DNA of 64,000 bases from Cyathus striatus. Its lineage: Eukaryota > Basidiomycota > Agaricomycetes > Agaricales > Nidulariaceae. The position numbers and the translations under genes were made by a program. This document shows, in pieces, positions 12,359 to 24,401 of the stretch. Location: positions 3,224,001 through 3,288,000 of the forward strand of contig JAOVFP010000009.1 in assembly GCA_025738555.1 (NCBI GenBank). The letters are read 5' to 3'. Positions within the stretch are counted from its first letter, which is position 1. The number at the start of each line of letters is the position of its first letter. The notes beneath the pieces are model-generated. The model did no database searches and was not told where the DNA came from. It saw only the letters and a program-made list of their open reading frames with translations.

Positions 12359-13948
12359 TAGGGTCTAATATGGGTGGACCCAGGTCTTACACATGTGGCA
12401 CCCATGGGTGACTAGCAAATTTGGGTTGTGATGCAGGTGGTGTAATGGGTTATTAGTGGTACTAATGGATTTGTAAGTGATCATATGTGATCATTGAGTG
12501 ATAGAAGTGGTGTATTAGACTAGTACTGGTACTAATGGGTTTGTTAGTGATCATAAGTAATCATTAGATGATATAGGTGGGATATTGAACTAGTACTGGT
12601 ACTAATGGGTGTGTTAGTGATCATAAGTAATCATTAGGTGATATAGGTGGGATATTGAACTAGTACTGGTACTAATGGGTGTGTTAGTGATCATAAGTGA
12701 TCATTAGGTGATATAGGTGGGATATTGAACTAGTACTGGTACTAATGGGTGTGTTAGTGATCATAAGTGATCATTAGTTGATATAGGTGGGATATTGAGC
12801 TAGAGTCTAATATGGGTGGACCTGGGCCTTATGCAGGTGTCACCTGTGGGTGACTAGCAAATTCAGGTCAGGTGCACACATACCTGTGGGTACCTGCACT
12901 CACCTGTTCCTTGAACCCTGTTTAGACCCTACAGTATTCTGCCATTGTGCATGATGCCATTGTGTCACATGACAATCTTTCTCATTTTGCTTCTCCTGAT
13001 CCTAAATCTACACCTATTACACCAATTCTTTTTGAATAGTAAGGAATGCCATGCTGTAAAAATGTTCCATGAATTAGCTATTCAAAATACTCACACTCCT
13101 ATGGACTATATGCAAAACAAAATGGGGGGTTTGGATAATTTAGTGAATTTCAAAATTCTGTGGCTTGTATCACCATAAAAAATCAGGAATAATCACTCTC
13201 AAAGTATACAGTTGTTGAATACAAGCAATAATTTATATTTTGTATTACTTTTATTGACCTGTGTGTGTCATATCTTTATAGAATTACAGATTGTATGATA
13301 TTCACCATCTTGCATGACATCAAAACTTTATTTATAAACTGATCTGGGACTTTGGCACTACTAATTTTGAATGGCTTCACAATAAATAATTAACTGTCAT
13401 GCCATGTATGCTGATCAAAATCCATTCCCATCCACCATTTTGCATATTTGACCAGCTTCCCTCCATCAAATGTATTAAATATTTTACAGTAACATTCATA
13501 AAGTACTATGCTATCTCCCCATACAGACTTTGTAAAAATTAGAGGAGGGAGAAAAGAGTTATGAAGACATCATGTTTTCTGTCACATGTGACACATGACG
13601 GTTGTATACTGTACCTAATTATGTAGTGTGCTTGCTAATTAATTTGAAGTCAATTACTTCATAATTGTATTCCCCATCAAATTTATTAATTAAATACCAA
13701 AATACCATCCAAAGTTCATTCTAATACATCATACAATGAAACATCTGCATAGGTATAAGTACACTAATATACACTGCAATATATAGAAACTATCAGCCCA
13801 CTGATACAACATGAAATGAAAGTTTTGCATAGGTAGGAGAACAGGTTGGCTGAGTTTAAAATTCATATTTTTCACCTGCATATCCCCCTTCACCCGCGGG
13901 TGACATCCATTCATCACCTGGGTGGATGCTAACCCATGTTAGTCCCTA
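12359..13948. mobile_element. hAT-like element nested in the left arm
   Basis: The left end is TAGGGTCTAATATGGG, and the right end read inwards is TAGGGACTAACATGGG. The flanking 8-bp duplication TGCTTAGA is perfect (12351-12358 and 13949-13956). Removing the element and one duplication restores a sequence that matches the intact right arm at 17.8 kb, which confirms the boundaries. Open frames inside are short and no transposase is visible, so it is non-autonomous. An internal stretch at 12800-12931 repeats the terminal sequence. Confidence 0.9.
12440..12797 (+). repeat. 70-bp tandem array, about five units
   Basis: Units contain TAGTACTGGTACTAATGGGT, then GTTAGTGATCATAAGT and GATATAGGTGGGATATTGA. 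Central units are nearly identical with an exact 70-bp period; the first is the most diverged. It lies within the nested hAT-like element. Confidence 0.9.
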
Positions 13949-13956
13949 TGCTTAGA

Positions 13957-14187
13957 TGCTCGCTTAGGCACCTGCTTTTTGGACAAAATTTCGGTTTATG
14001 AGTTAATTAATTTAAGTACTAATGTAAGACATTAAAATTTGAACAGAGCAGGACAGCATAAACATTATGTCAATATTATATGTTTTAATTCTATCATTAT
14101 AGTAGACAAATGAATGCGTAAAAGCCTAGGTTGACAACAAATTACAATAAGTATAAGTAATATTCCAATTTCAAATGTAAATATATG
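13957..14187 (+). repeat. Left inverted-repeat arm, inner part
   Basis: Matches the reverse complement of about 17561-17801 (shared phrases include AAGTACTAATGTAAGACATT and CCAATTTCAAATGTAAATAT), with small indels. It continues the arm that begins at 12281. Confidence 0.85.
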
Positions 14188-15184
14188 AGTGACAATTGTC
14201 AATAACATATGTAACGTAGTGCGTCTTCGATAATGTCTTCGAGATTTATCAATTTGATTAATACTTGCACTTTCAAGGCTGTTCAATATGCCTAAATGTA
14301 CAGTTTATATAGTAGAAGAGAGTCAAAATATACTTAAAATAGCAAACTGTGCTGAGGAAAGCCCAATAAAAAGACACTAATAAGTAAAATGTCCCAAGGA
14401 GACAAAATACGAGTTTTCTTGAAGTAGAATTTAATGATTGAATAAGAAGATAGGAGGAAGGAGAGGAGATGTTGAAATATTGACAAGGGAATGATTAGAT
14501 GGCAGATATGTTAACTTAGACACATTGTTTCAAGAACAAGTCATGTAACTGTACATGTTCACAGAACCTCATCAGCAAATCATGTGAATCTTTCACATGT
14601 CTTTGTCGTTATGAGCTGGTATTTTGCGTTGAGATTTTTGAGCTTCATGTCTTTAGTAGCATTTAGGAGGATTTTGTGGGATTTGGTAACACTTAATTTA
14701 GTATGTTGTCTTTATGTTTATTGAGTTCGAATACAAACTTGCTAGCAACATCATAACATGGTAGGTACTTAGCACTAATAAGTACATTATGATATGACTG
14801 TGAGGAAGGGCCTGGGGACATTGCCTCTGGAATCTGGGCCTTCAAAGAGTGGCACAAGGTATGTCATCTCTTTCTCATTCCCATTCTTTCATCTATTCAT
14901 TCTCTTTTCCGGTTCCTTCGTTTTCTTTTTGTTTGATTTCTCTCCCCCCTCTATGCCCCCCCCCCCCCACCTGTTGTCATGGGTGAAACTTGATTAGTCA
15001 TAAACACACACATATGGCTATATGGCCTGATGTCTGGAATCCACATCATCCGGATCTTTCCGAATACACTACCAAATAATTCTCATGAGGCACTGCTTCT
15101 CAAGAAACAAACATATGGAAAACACAAGCCAATACCCAACTTCTTGGTGACCAATAATTGATACCATTAAAAATAGGACACCAT
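14188..15184. other. Gene-free interior of the long-inverted-repeat element
   Basis: No coding region is recognised. A run of ten C's lies at about 14958-14968. The last seven bases, ACACCAT, recur after the LTR-like repeat. Confidence 0.45.
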
Positions 15185-16346
15185 TGTTCTTCACACCCAT
15201 TGTTCAAGAACAATGCCTATGCATTCGATTACCAAGGACATGCCATTGTTTCTAATAATAGAACCCCATTGTTCCTCACACCCATTGTTCAGAACAATGC
15301 CTATGCATTCACTTACCAAGGTTATGCCACTGTTTCTAATAATAGGACTCCATTGTTCTTTTGCACCCATTGTGCAGAACAATGTCCTCCTATTCACCCA
15401 TTGTCTTCATGCCCATTGTTTGCTGGGATCTATAAATAGAATTCCATTGTTCATCACCAGAACAATGTGATACTATTTCTGTCACCATTGTTCAAGACCT
15501 GACTCATCTCCTTGAACACCATTGTTCTGTGCAGCCTCCACCTCAAGACAATGGATCCACCATTACCAAATTTGAAGGACAATGCAGGATTGGTTTTGGA
15601 TAGGATTAGTCAGCAGTAGGAGGAAAAGAGCATAAAAGGAGAGAGGAATTGAGCCTTAGACAGTAGTTTTATCCATTACCAAATAGCCTGTCACTAGCTA
15701 GGATCTTACTCACCAGTCCATCCCCAGTAGTTATTCTTACACATTAGATACAGAATCTATTGTGCTTTTCTTCAGTTCTATTATTAATGTAAATGACACA
15801 GTGCAACTCACCATATAAATAAATTCACAGTAATATCAAAGTAACTCAACTCAACTCAATGTAACGCAGCTCAACTCAATGTATCGAATCTCAACATCAC
15901 TTTTTATCATATCTATTCAGTAACAGCACATATTAGTTTATGCACTGCAGCCACCAATCTACAGTCAGAAACAACCAAGGCCCTCAACTTCATTTCGACC
16001 TTCACCACAGCACCAATCTTTATATACAGCCTTCGCTGTACATACAAGCTTTCCTAGTGTTTCTAGCAGTTGTTGTTACCATATACAGCTTTAGCCGTAT
16101 ACTCTAGAAACTCCCACAGTTCATCTCTTATTTACAGCCTTCGCTGTACCACACCAGTCACGGGCCAAGTTCTAAGCAAACCTAGCAAAGCCCCACAGTT
16201 CATCGCCCATTTACAGTCTTTACTGTACATCTCATATCATAGGAGTTTGCAGGAATACATACAATCAGTATCCCTCAACCCCCAGGTGCTAGGTATGAAT
16301 AAAGTCACTTCCTGCCGAACACCTAAGGTATCTATTACCTTGAACA
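15185..16346 (+). repeat. LTR-like repeat, copy B
   Basis: Starts TGTTCTTCAC and ends CCTTGAACA, giving TGTTC/GAACA termini, and is flanked by a 7-bp direct repeat ACACCAT (15178-15184 and 16347-16353). Seven bases is unusual for an LTR element, and ACACCATTGTTC-like phrases recur inside, so the duplication may be chance. It shares an ordered series of blocks with copy A (1054-2090): CATTGTTC palindromes, GATTAGTCAGCAG, a TATA-like AGCATAAAAGG and a terminal hairpin. Confidence 0.5.
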
Positions 16347-16353
16347 ACACCAT

Positions 16354-17560
16354 CTTTTTCAGCCTCTCTCCTCATACTAATGTTCCTCTTCCTTTCACCA
16401 TTTTCTACGATTCAGCACCTCATTTTACTTCTCTTCTCCCCTCTTCTTTCATTTCTTGTGTCATCCACTAACTTAAGTTTTTGGCAAGCTCTTCTGCATT
16501 GGTGATACAATGGAGTGGAGATTGATATTGACCTTGTAGGGTTACTGTATGACTGATGATTATTATATAAATTGAATTACTGTATGTAGTACATTTTATT
16601 GATTTGCTTCTTTTTGTACATGAGAACGATACCATCTACTGTGTGATAAATGGCATTTCAGTGTTGTCTTTGGAGATCTGTCTCATGTCTTTCACTGTAT
16701 TTGACAAATACAGAGTGTCGTTAGAAGACTTGTAAAGACAACACTATACTTTAAATGCAAATGGACCTAGCTTTAAAAGACTGCAGATTCTTTGGTCTTT
16801 TTATGTACTTATGTATATTTTACGTATTTTTGGTCTTTCTAAAGACACCCAAAGATGCTGGAAAGCTATGTATGTTTTCTTGATGTTGTCAAATTTTTTG
16901 TTTCCTTATGATCCATTGCCCATAATGCAGATGGAGGCGCATAACGACAGTGTGAATGGAGATAAATCAGTATGGGTTGGCCTCATGGTACCCACAACTT
17001 GTGCAGTACCCATTATATGCACTGAAACTTTATTGTAGGTAGTATGTGCATATAATACATGGTTTATGGTAACTACACTTTACATCTATTCTCTAAGTTC
17101 CCTAAATACCTAACGTGCTTTTCCCAGTGTCATAAACCTCAGACCAAACCCTCACTCTGTGTCTCAGTACTACAATTACGATTTAAGCCACCATTAAGCC
17201 ATTACTTACTCCAAATTGTCTTGTTATTTCAAAAAATTGCTTCAACCCCACTTTGTCCCAAGCACATATATATTTTCCTGATACTCCCAACCTCGAATCA
17301 GGCACCCAAATACATGTTAACATTCATCGTCATTACAGCCCACTAGGCTTCATCTCTATTCTCATCACTTCGTCTCTAAGCCTTTTACTTTATCTATTGG
17401 CTTTAAATGTAGTCTCTGCACCCTCCGCCTCGTCTCTGTGCTCTGTGTCTTATTGCTGTTCATTTTACTTCATCTCTGTGGCTCCAACTCCTTACTTTGT
17501 CTCTGTGCTCCCTTATTCGTCTTGATACTCCCTTCTTTTTATCAGTGTTCACATATTTAC
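16354..17560. other. Gene-free interior, right part
   Basis: Open frames up to 95 codons are pyrimidine-rich and show no domain. It has moderate CpG content, unlike the left part of the same element. Confidence 0.45.
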
Positions 17561-17879
17561 ATTTGAAATTGGATTATTACTTATACTTATTGTGATTTGT
17601 CATCGACCTAAGCTTTTAAGCATCCATTTGTCTACTATAATGATAGAACTAAAACATATAATACCAATATAATGCTTATGCTATCGTACTCTGTTAAAAT
17701 TTCAATGTCTTACATTAGTAATAGTACTTAAATATACAGGGTTCTGATTATTAATTAAGTCATAAACCCAAATTTTGCACGAACAAGCACCCAAGTGAGC
17801 ATCTAAGCGCACTGCTGAATTGCCAAAGGTCGGAGCTCAAATATTTTGATGTGGTCGAGCGTGGTTGTCCGGCTTTCCA
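17561..17879 (-). repeat. Right inverted-repeat arm
   Basis: Uninterrupted arm of the long-inverted-repeat element, reverse complement of 12281-12358 plus 13957-14187. It retains CpG sites that the outer left arm has lost. Confidence 0.85.
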
Positions 17880-17881
17880 TA

Positions 17882-19285
17882 TCCTTCTCCTCCTCTCCTT
17901 TCGTTTATGTCAAATTAATTATTGAAGACGGGGTATATAAGAGGGCTCATTTGATGGGGGGACGACATTCGGTCAGGGACTGCTGTACATATCTTCATTT
18001 CATGCGGCAAGTCATTCTCCTCACAATTCCTGAATTCTCTCCATAGTTTGACAGTCCTCCCAGCCGCAGTGGGGCCGTTCTGCCACTCTACTACCACCTC
18101 ACACCCCAATCTCACCCTCTGTGTGCCCCTTTTTACATTATCTACTCACAGCCTGACCTCCAAACAGATGCATGCCTCCTCATTCGAAATCTACCTCGCC
18201 ACAGCATTAGACATGTGGATAGACCAATCACAAGACGACAAAGTATGACTCCGCCTCTGGCCATACTCGCACATCAGCTGGACTTCCCTATCATGCCACC
18301 CGGCCATCATCTCAAAACCTAACATATTGAAGCAGACTACGTACATCGTCGAGCTGGTGCTATGGTGCTATGGAACACAGCACCATGCCTCCGTCTGTCT
18401 TGTACATGGGGCTACCCATTCATCGATTTACCAGACCTACTGAATTTATTGGATTGGAATCTGCTCTAGTAGAGTTTTTGTAGGAGGTTCAACTAGTCAT
18501 TGTTCTCTGAGTTCTCCCACTCATACGTCCCGAAGTTCTGAGAACCCTATCTATCCCCTTCATCCTCCTAACGGATCCCAGGCACCCATCTCTCTCGAAC
18601 CCCAACACTGATGCGATCTTAACATTCTCGTCGAGTTCCTTGCAGATTCACTAAATTCGTTGAATTATAGTTGGCTGCTTCAAGAGCTGAGAATTGAGTT
18701 TGAGCCAGGGTAACATGGAGAAACGTGGATTCATCGCCATCTGAGCACTCTCCTGCCTACTGGTACGTTTTGATGTCCATCCTATGCCCTTCCTCCTTCC
18801 TCTTTCTCCTTCGCACTGAGCCACCTATGTTATGTAATGGACAGGTTTCACTATCACCCATCCGATACACAGCTAGACTTTCGTCTACCATTGATAGCAC
18901 ACCCTCTTTATCGTACGCGCCCTTATGCATCATATTAAGTACCAAATAGATTAATATACCTGCATGAACCACCAGTGGTACTACAGAACAACTGAGGACA
19001 GCGATTAAAGTTTCATTATGCATGCCTGAATGCATAGAGGTAATAAACTGAGAATCAAGCACTCAAGTCTTCGTGACCACTTACTCAATTGTATTTCAAT
19101 TTGAGTTCATTGCATACAGTTACTTCCAGAGCTAGGCAAAACAGATGTACTCAGGTTTCGGTACACCAAAATTATGTATCAATTTAATGATTCAAATTTC
19201 GTTTGTTTTTTCATCACTGATTGGTTGATTTTAATTTTGATATTGAGGTTAGACACAATATTCTCCTTCATGCACATATTAGTGT
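17882..19285. other. Possible genic remnants, not identified
   Basis: Normal CpG content suggests host DNA. On the minus strand, 17915-18115 reads CEVVVEWQNGPTAAGRTVKL and ends at TAA; 18757-19062 reads a hydrophobic segment (VLSCSVVPLVVHAGILIYLV) followed by GVLSMVDESLAVYRMGDSE, with plausible splice donors between them. These could be exons of one minus-strand gene. No domain is recognised and no start or full exon chain could be built. Confidence 0.3.
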
Positions 19286-19494
19286 TACTACAGTTGAGGA
19301 CAGTCAAAGTCAACAAATTTTATAACTCAGCTGCATGATTTTTTATGAAAAAACTAACTTCATATTCAGATTCAGAGGCCTAAAATACGTTAGAAAAGGC
19401 ATTTTAGAAGTTATTCCCACGGTATTTGAAGGTGGCCAAATTTTTCGGACAAAAAAATGAATTGTATGTACATGTTTGGACACTATTAGGTAAG

Positions 19495-22400
19495 TCAGTG
19501 CCTATCTTTACTGTGACCAATTGCTTCCATAGCCTCCATTGCTGCATTAGACACTCCTCTATGCTGCTTCTGCTGTCATACTGCCCATTCTGCTGCTTTT
19601 CCAGTGAGCCCTATATGATATGCATCCATAAATCGCCATGTGCAATTGATAAACCATTGAATTACATCCACTGGGCAAGCATCAAGATATTGTAATGCAA
19701 TATTCTTGACCTCCTGGAAGGTCTTTTTGTCTGCTTCATGATATCTGTATTTACACCAGCCCCAATACTAGACTATTTTGTAAGTGTTATAAGCTTTAAT
19801 TGCATGAAATTCTCACCATTTCAATAGGGTTAAGCTCACAGTGGAACTTGGGTAAAAAAATACATTCATGGTCAGCCTCTTTTATCAAAATTTCTATCAT
19901 TGATTCTTGATTCTTGAAATCATCCTGTTGGCTGAGAAGCCGAGCCATACAGCAATTCTGACTATCAATTGGACATACTGGTGAGCACTTGGAGCGTAAT
20001 TTCTGAACATTGAACCCCCTTTCTTCCAAGACAGTTTTTAAACCTTTTGCTGCACCATTTGGCAGTGTCATTGCTTGATGCCTCCCCCGAAATTCAGGTG
20101 CTTCATTTGTGTTACGATTTTCTTTACTTTACTCTATTTACATATGTTTTCTTTACATTTCGATAGCTTGTTTGGTATCACCTTTGATACCAAACACACT
20201 TACCCTTCGCTTCCACGGTTGTCACTTATTCTTGACTCATCTTGAGTCACTTACTTTACTTAGTATATCTTTCTTTCTTCTTACTGCGCCGCAGTAATGC
20301 ACAGTCAATGCGCAGCACTTTACTTATTTAGTTACATTTCTACTTATTATTAGTACAGACTTGTTTGTATTTAAACAGTAGTAACTTGGGCTGTAGAACC
20401 CAAGCTTCAGCTTAAATCGAACTAGCTTTACTTTGATTCATTCACTTCGCTCGTACTTAAGTCTAACCAACTTAAGAGCTCGTGAATAGAGACTCGAACA
20501 CGATATACTGATCTACTCGTTCTTCGAACTTGTAAATCACGTGACTATCGGACTTGTACGATAAACGTCCCAACTAGAACTTTATCATAACAATTTGTCA
20601 TTGGGATAATGGTATCTTTCTGTTTTCTTTGCTTCCCACCATCAGACTTATTCATTTCAAATGCTTTTAGTGCATCAGGTGGAAGGGCTGCATGTGCAGA
20701 AGACTGATAAATATGAAAAGTGCTTGCTTTCCAGGATGTGCAAGCTCAAAAATCCTAATTGCATTCTTTATTTGTTCCAGAAGCTGTTTTGTATCCCACC
20801 AAGGATCACCATCTGCTCCAGGATATATAATTTTTCTTGCATCATGTGTAATTTTACCATCTTCACCAATCACAACCAGTCGACCATTTTCAGGGTTTAA
20901 AAAGTCAGAGACATGTATTAGTCACCCACATCCCTTCTTACATAGAACTTGTTCTCCAGTTTGAAGCCTATGTTATGTTCAGTAGACATATTTTAATACA
21001 ATAAAGCACTTACCAGGCTCGACTAGTTAGATCATTTGCATGAAAACAGCATTCATCATGGAATAAAGGGATTATCTCTTGCTCTCCAGGCAAAAGAGTA
21101 GGCCCTACTCGTATTAATTCTGGTCCTACATATTGTGCCATTCGTGCTCGGAATTTCTTCATCAATGGCAAGAACTCTTTATCTCGATAATAAACCACAT
21201 CCACCCACTCATGCCCATCCATATAAACTCCTTTCATTATTACAGAGTATCGCCACCCAAGTTTTATAAGCCATCGTTGTCCAGTCCAAAGACTGAGCTT
21301 CTTAACAGGAGATACTCCAGTTTCTGGAAAGATAACTTCGTTAAAATGTTTGACAAGTACTCTTGGTGTCACCTTTCCACTGGGAAGATTTTTTAGAAAC
21401 AGTAAAACTTTTGATTTAACAACTTCATCATGTAACCATGAACGAGACATGCATAAACCACCCCGATGTTCTTTTGGCAATTGTTCAAATGTTTGGTAAT
21501 GATGTGCAAGATCCCTCACACGTCTTGCAAACCAAGTCCCAGTGCCATCTTTCCACTGCTGTGCAATATCATAGCTAGCCTGCATGTGCGAAATACCCTT
21601 CAAACGTAGTGTAGCAAAATTTGCTAGTATCATCAATTGGTTTAGTTGCAAATGTGAAAGGGTTTTGCTGTTTTTCTTAATTTGATCTCTAATCTTTGCT
21701 CGCAAGATATCCCAAGGGTGCACTTCAGCTTGTGGATCACATACGTTCTCGTCAAGTTCATCCTCCCAGGCCTCACCATCTGCTTCATCAAGCTCTAGCA
21801 TATTAGCAACCTCTGCCTCAATCTGATTGATAAATTCCTGGTCAACATTTCCATCATCACTTGGAACAATAACTCGCTCAAGCAGATCAAGATCTGATAC
21901 AGATCCACCTGCAACACTAGGTGAGTATTCATTTTCTGAGGCAACAGCAGATGATGGTGGAAGCTCTTCCACTAGTTCAGGGTTATTTGATACTCCTGGC
22001 ACAAGCTGCTTTTTACTTCTCTTAGCAGGAGAAGTTTTTGAACTTGGTCCAGCTTCATCTGAGTCACTGCTATTTAATGATATGACTTCTCACTTATCTG
22101 ATGGCAAAATTTTCGATGGTACAGTGCTGCGAGGTTTCAAAAACAGATCCAGTCATGTTTGATCTGAAAATCCTTTTTTGTAGCGATGCTGTGTGCGAGA
22201 GGATTTGCTCATTACATCAGGTCCTTTTATGTATTGTTTTGGATGCTCTAAAATGCAGGTAAGCTTAGCTTTGAATAATAATTGTTGTGATTATATACTC
22301 ACCTATGCTGTGAACCCCTTTGTGCTTCTTCAATGTTGATGGAAGCCATTCACCATCCTTATCATCAAGCTTTGTCACCATATCTACCAGTGTGTCCCCA

Positions 22401-22690
22401 AGATTGACATCCTCCCATGCATCAATCTCTAACTCATTGTCATTATCTGACTCAGTCAGTGCTTGATCTTCTATTTCCCAGTTCACTCACAGGCTGTCTA
22501 ATACAAGTGAATCTTCATCCATTGTCTGATCAGCTGGGAGATCTGAATCAATAATTTGAGCACTTGGAGTTTGCACTCCTTCACTTGATACATCTGAAGG
22601 GGTTGGTGATGCTTGAGACAGATTTCTTAGTCCAAGCATATTAGGTTTGTGTTTCTTTGATGGACGACCTCGAGGATGGCTTATGGTGGG
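19495..22690 (-). pseudogene. DDE transposase (Tc1/mariner-like), broken
   Basis: From the N-terminus: an AT-hook-like HPRGRPSKKHK at about 22.67 kb, an acidic Ser-rich region, then a segment with HRYKKGF, a helical DNA-binding region, and a DDE core. The first catalytic motif is FHDECCFHAND (about 21035 region), the second should be FDQSSAH but one base is missing at about 20708, which shifts the frame at the catalytic Asp, and the third is FLPKFHCELNPIE (about 19.81 kb). The C-terminal exon (about 19495-19757) reads KTFQEVK, CPVDVIQWF and GLTGKAAEW. Four in-frame TGAs were seen, at positions where arginine is expected. The family is common in mushroom genomes. Confidence 0.85.
20110..20592. 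repeat. Solo LTR inside the transposase gene
   Basis: 483 bp, starts TGTTACGATTTT and ends CTTTATCATAACA (TGTTA...TAACA), flanked by a perfect 5-bp duplication ATTTG (20105-20109 and 20593-20597). Removing it and one duplication rejoins the transposase frame between the TIIPMTN and EFRGRHQ segments. It is richer in CpG than its host gene, so it is younger. Confidence 0.92.
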
Positions 22691-23144
22691 TGGTGGAATG
22701 AGTTACATTGCAATCGACATCTTACAATACTTATCTTGTTGTATTTAGCGAGTGTGAAAATCAGTCAGATAGCAAATATAGCATCTTATCTTGCATCATT
22801 GTTCCTATTTGGCAGTTCACACCATGTACAGATGCAACTTTTGTTCGATTTTTTGCTCAACAACCACTTAATAAAATGTCTCAATACATTGGAATCATTA
22901 ATAGTACATAAAAAGGAGTCTATTGGCGCTTTTTTCATGAATTTAACGGTTTTTTTTACAGTTGGCCAAATTTTTTGGGAATAAAAAAATCAATTCCTAT
23001 TTTTAGAAGGAACAGCTTGTAGGATCGTCACGAAAATTGTATCAAATGAAAGCTATTTCAAGTAGCTTTCATTCCCGAAGAAGTCCGAGGCCAAAAAAAA
23101 TCGTTGATTTTTTTTGCTGACTTTGACTGTCCTCAACTGTAGTA

Positions 23145-24393
23145 TGAATTAAGAACCTATGGTATCACTTCCTATATCCAGCTTTTCACTTCCAATTTCC
23201 CAATCTGTGAATGACTTCATACAACTTTTCAGGTGCGAACCGGATCAAGCTCAACGAACTTTTCACTAAGTATGGGGTGCTCCAACATTGACAGGGATCC
23301 TGCTCTATGTGAAATACCAAGTTCTTTTCTTCGCTTAACGTCAGGAAACAGATATAAAACCTCAAGCTTAAGCCTCACTGCATCAGCATCACCTACATCA
23401 CTACCACTCGTATCAGCCTATACACAATGCTTTCTCCCCTTTACGTGCTTTCTTCCCTTTCAGTCATCGCAGTATTTCTAGCAGGATCTGCCTTGCCTTC
23501 TAAAGCACAAGTGTCACGAAAACTTAGTTTGCCACCCAACGCATTACGGTGCATGTAAGGCATTTCCTGCCCCCCAAGAGAAAGAAATCTTAGATGGCAT
23601 TGGAGACTTGCAGAGAGCCCCATAATGCACTTTAACAAGTGTGATAACTTGTAAAGCCCAGTACTGAGTCTTACAATGAAGTCAATGTCATTTGATGACT
23701 TTTAGGCTTGTATAAGAGTGATCCAAAAAGGTAAAATAAATGTTTAAATAACTTTCCAGCATAGGTGAAATTTTTCATTGAGTATTAAATAAAAAGTCTT
23801 AATTTCTTCTTGCTACATACATACAATACAACTAATGCTACTGTCTACTTATGGAGATAAGTAATACAGATTAGTACACATGTCACACTAAGAAGAGTAC
23901 TTACCAGATTATCTTATTGCTTACCTTTAAATTATGTAACTTACCTACAGACTATAGTTCTTCAGTCAAGTCATAAGGACTTGACGAGCATAATGCCCTT
24001 GCTAGTGTCACCCTTTTATATGTCTTAGGTAGGTGCTTTAGTCACCACTCAACTGGATCTTGAATAGAGCTGCTCTAAGTTCTGGACTGTGTCCCTTTAG
24101 GCTTATATGCTCTAGGCTTGTCCATAACTCTATCTAGTTTTACATGCTGCCACTTCACAATGTTAATCCGTGTCACAAACCTTATAAAATATACCCATCA
24201 TAGTAATGGAATTATATTTCACCATTCGTGGGGAGTTGTTTTCTTTCTGGCTAATGGTAAGGTATACAAGTGAACTGATATCACCAATATATTAAAAGGC
24301 TACTTTAGAGTCAATAAATACACTCCTGTAATATGTATATATTAAGCATGTTGCAATGGAATATGGGGGTAGGGTAATATTGCTGTTACCTTG
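23145..24393. other. Gene-free stretch
   Basis: Short open frames only (for example 23233-23481). No domain, array or terminal repeat could be delimited. Confidence 0.45.
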
Positions 24394-24401
24394 AAATTAT
24401 G

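Larger units (their letters stand above)
12281..17879. mobile_element. Long-terminal-inverted-repeat element with TA duplication
   Basis: The outer ends are TGGAAAGC at 12281 and GCTTTCCA ending at 17879, each flanked by TA (12279-12280, 17880-17881), as for Tc1/mariner-type insertion. The arms are about 310-320 bp: the right arm is 17561-17879; the left arm is 12281-12358 plus 13957-14187, interrupted by a hAT-like insertion. No transposase could be read between the arms. An LTR-like repeat (15185-16346) occupies part of the interior. Confidence 0.75.
19288..23142 (-). mobile_element. Tc1/mariner-type transposon, full length, inactive
   Basis: Perfect 25-bp terminal inverted repeats (19288-19312 and 23118-23142) begin CTACAGTTGAGGACAG, with TA on both outer sides (19286-19287, 23143-23144). 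The inside carries one minus-strand transposase gene with several introns. The gene is dead: in-frame TGAs, a frameshift at a catalytic residue and a 483-bp solo LTR insertion. The terminal regions also share an internal phrase near GTTGGCCAAATTTTTT on both sides. Confidence 0.92.

Noticed and set aside
16070..16471. 133-codon open frame as a gene
   Set aside because: It lies across the end of LTR-like copy B and its composition follows the repeat.
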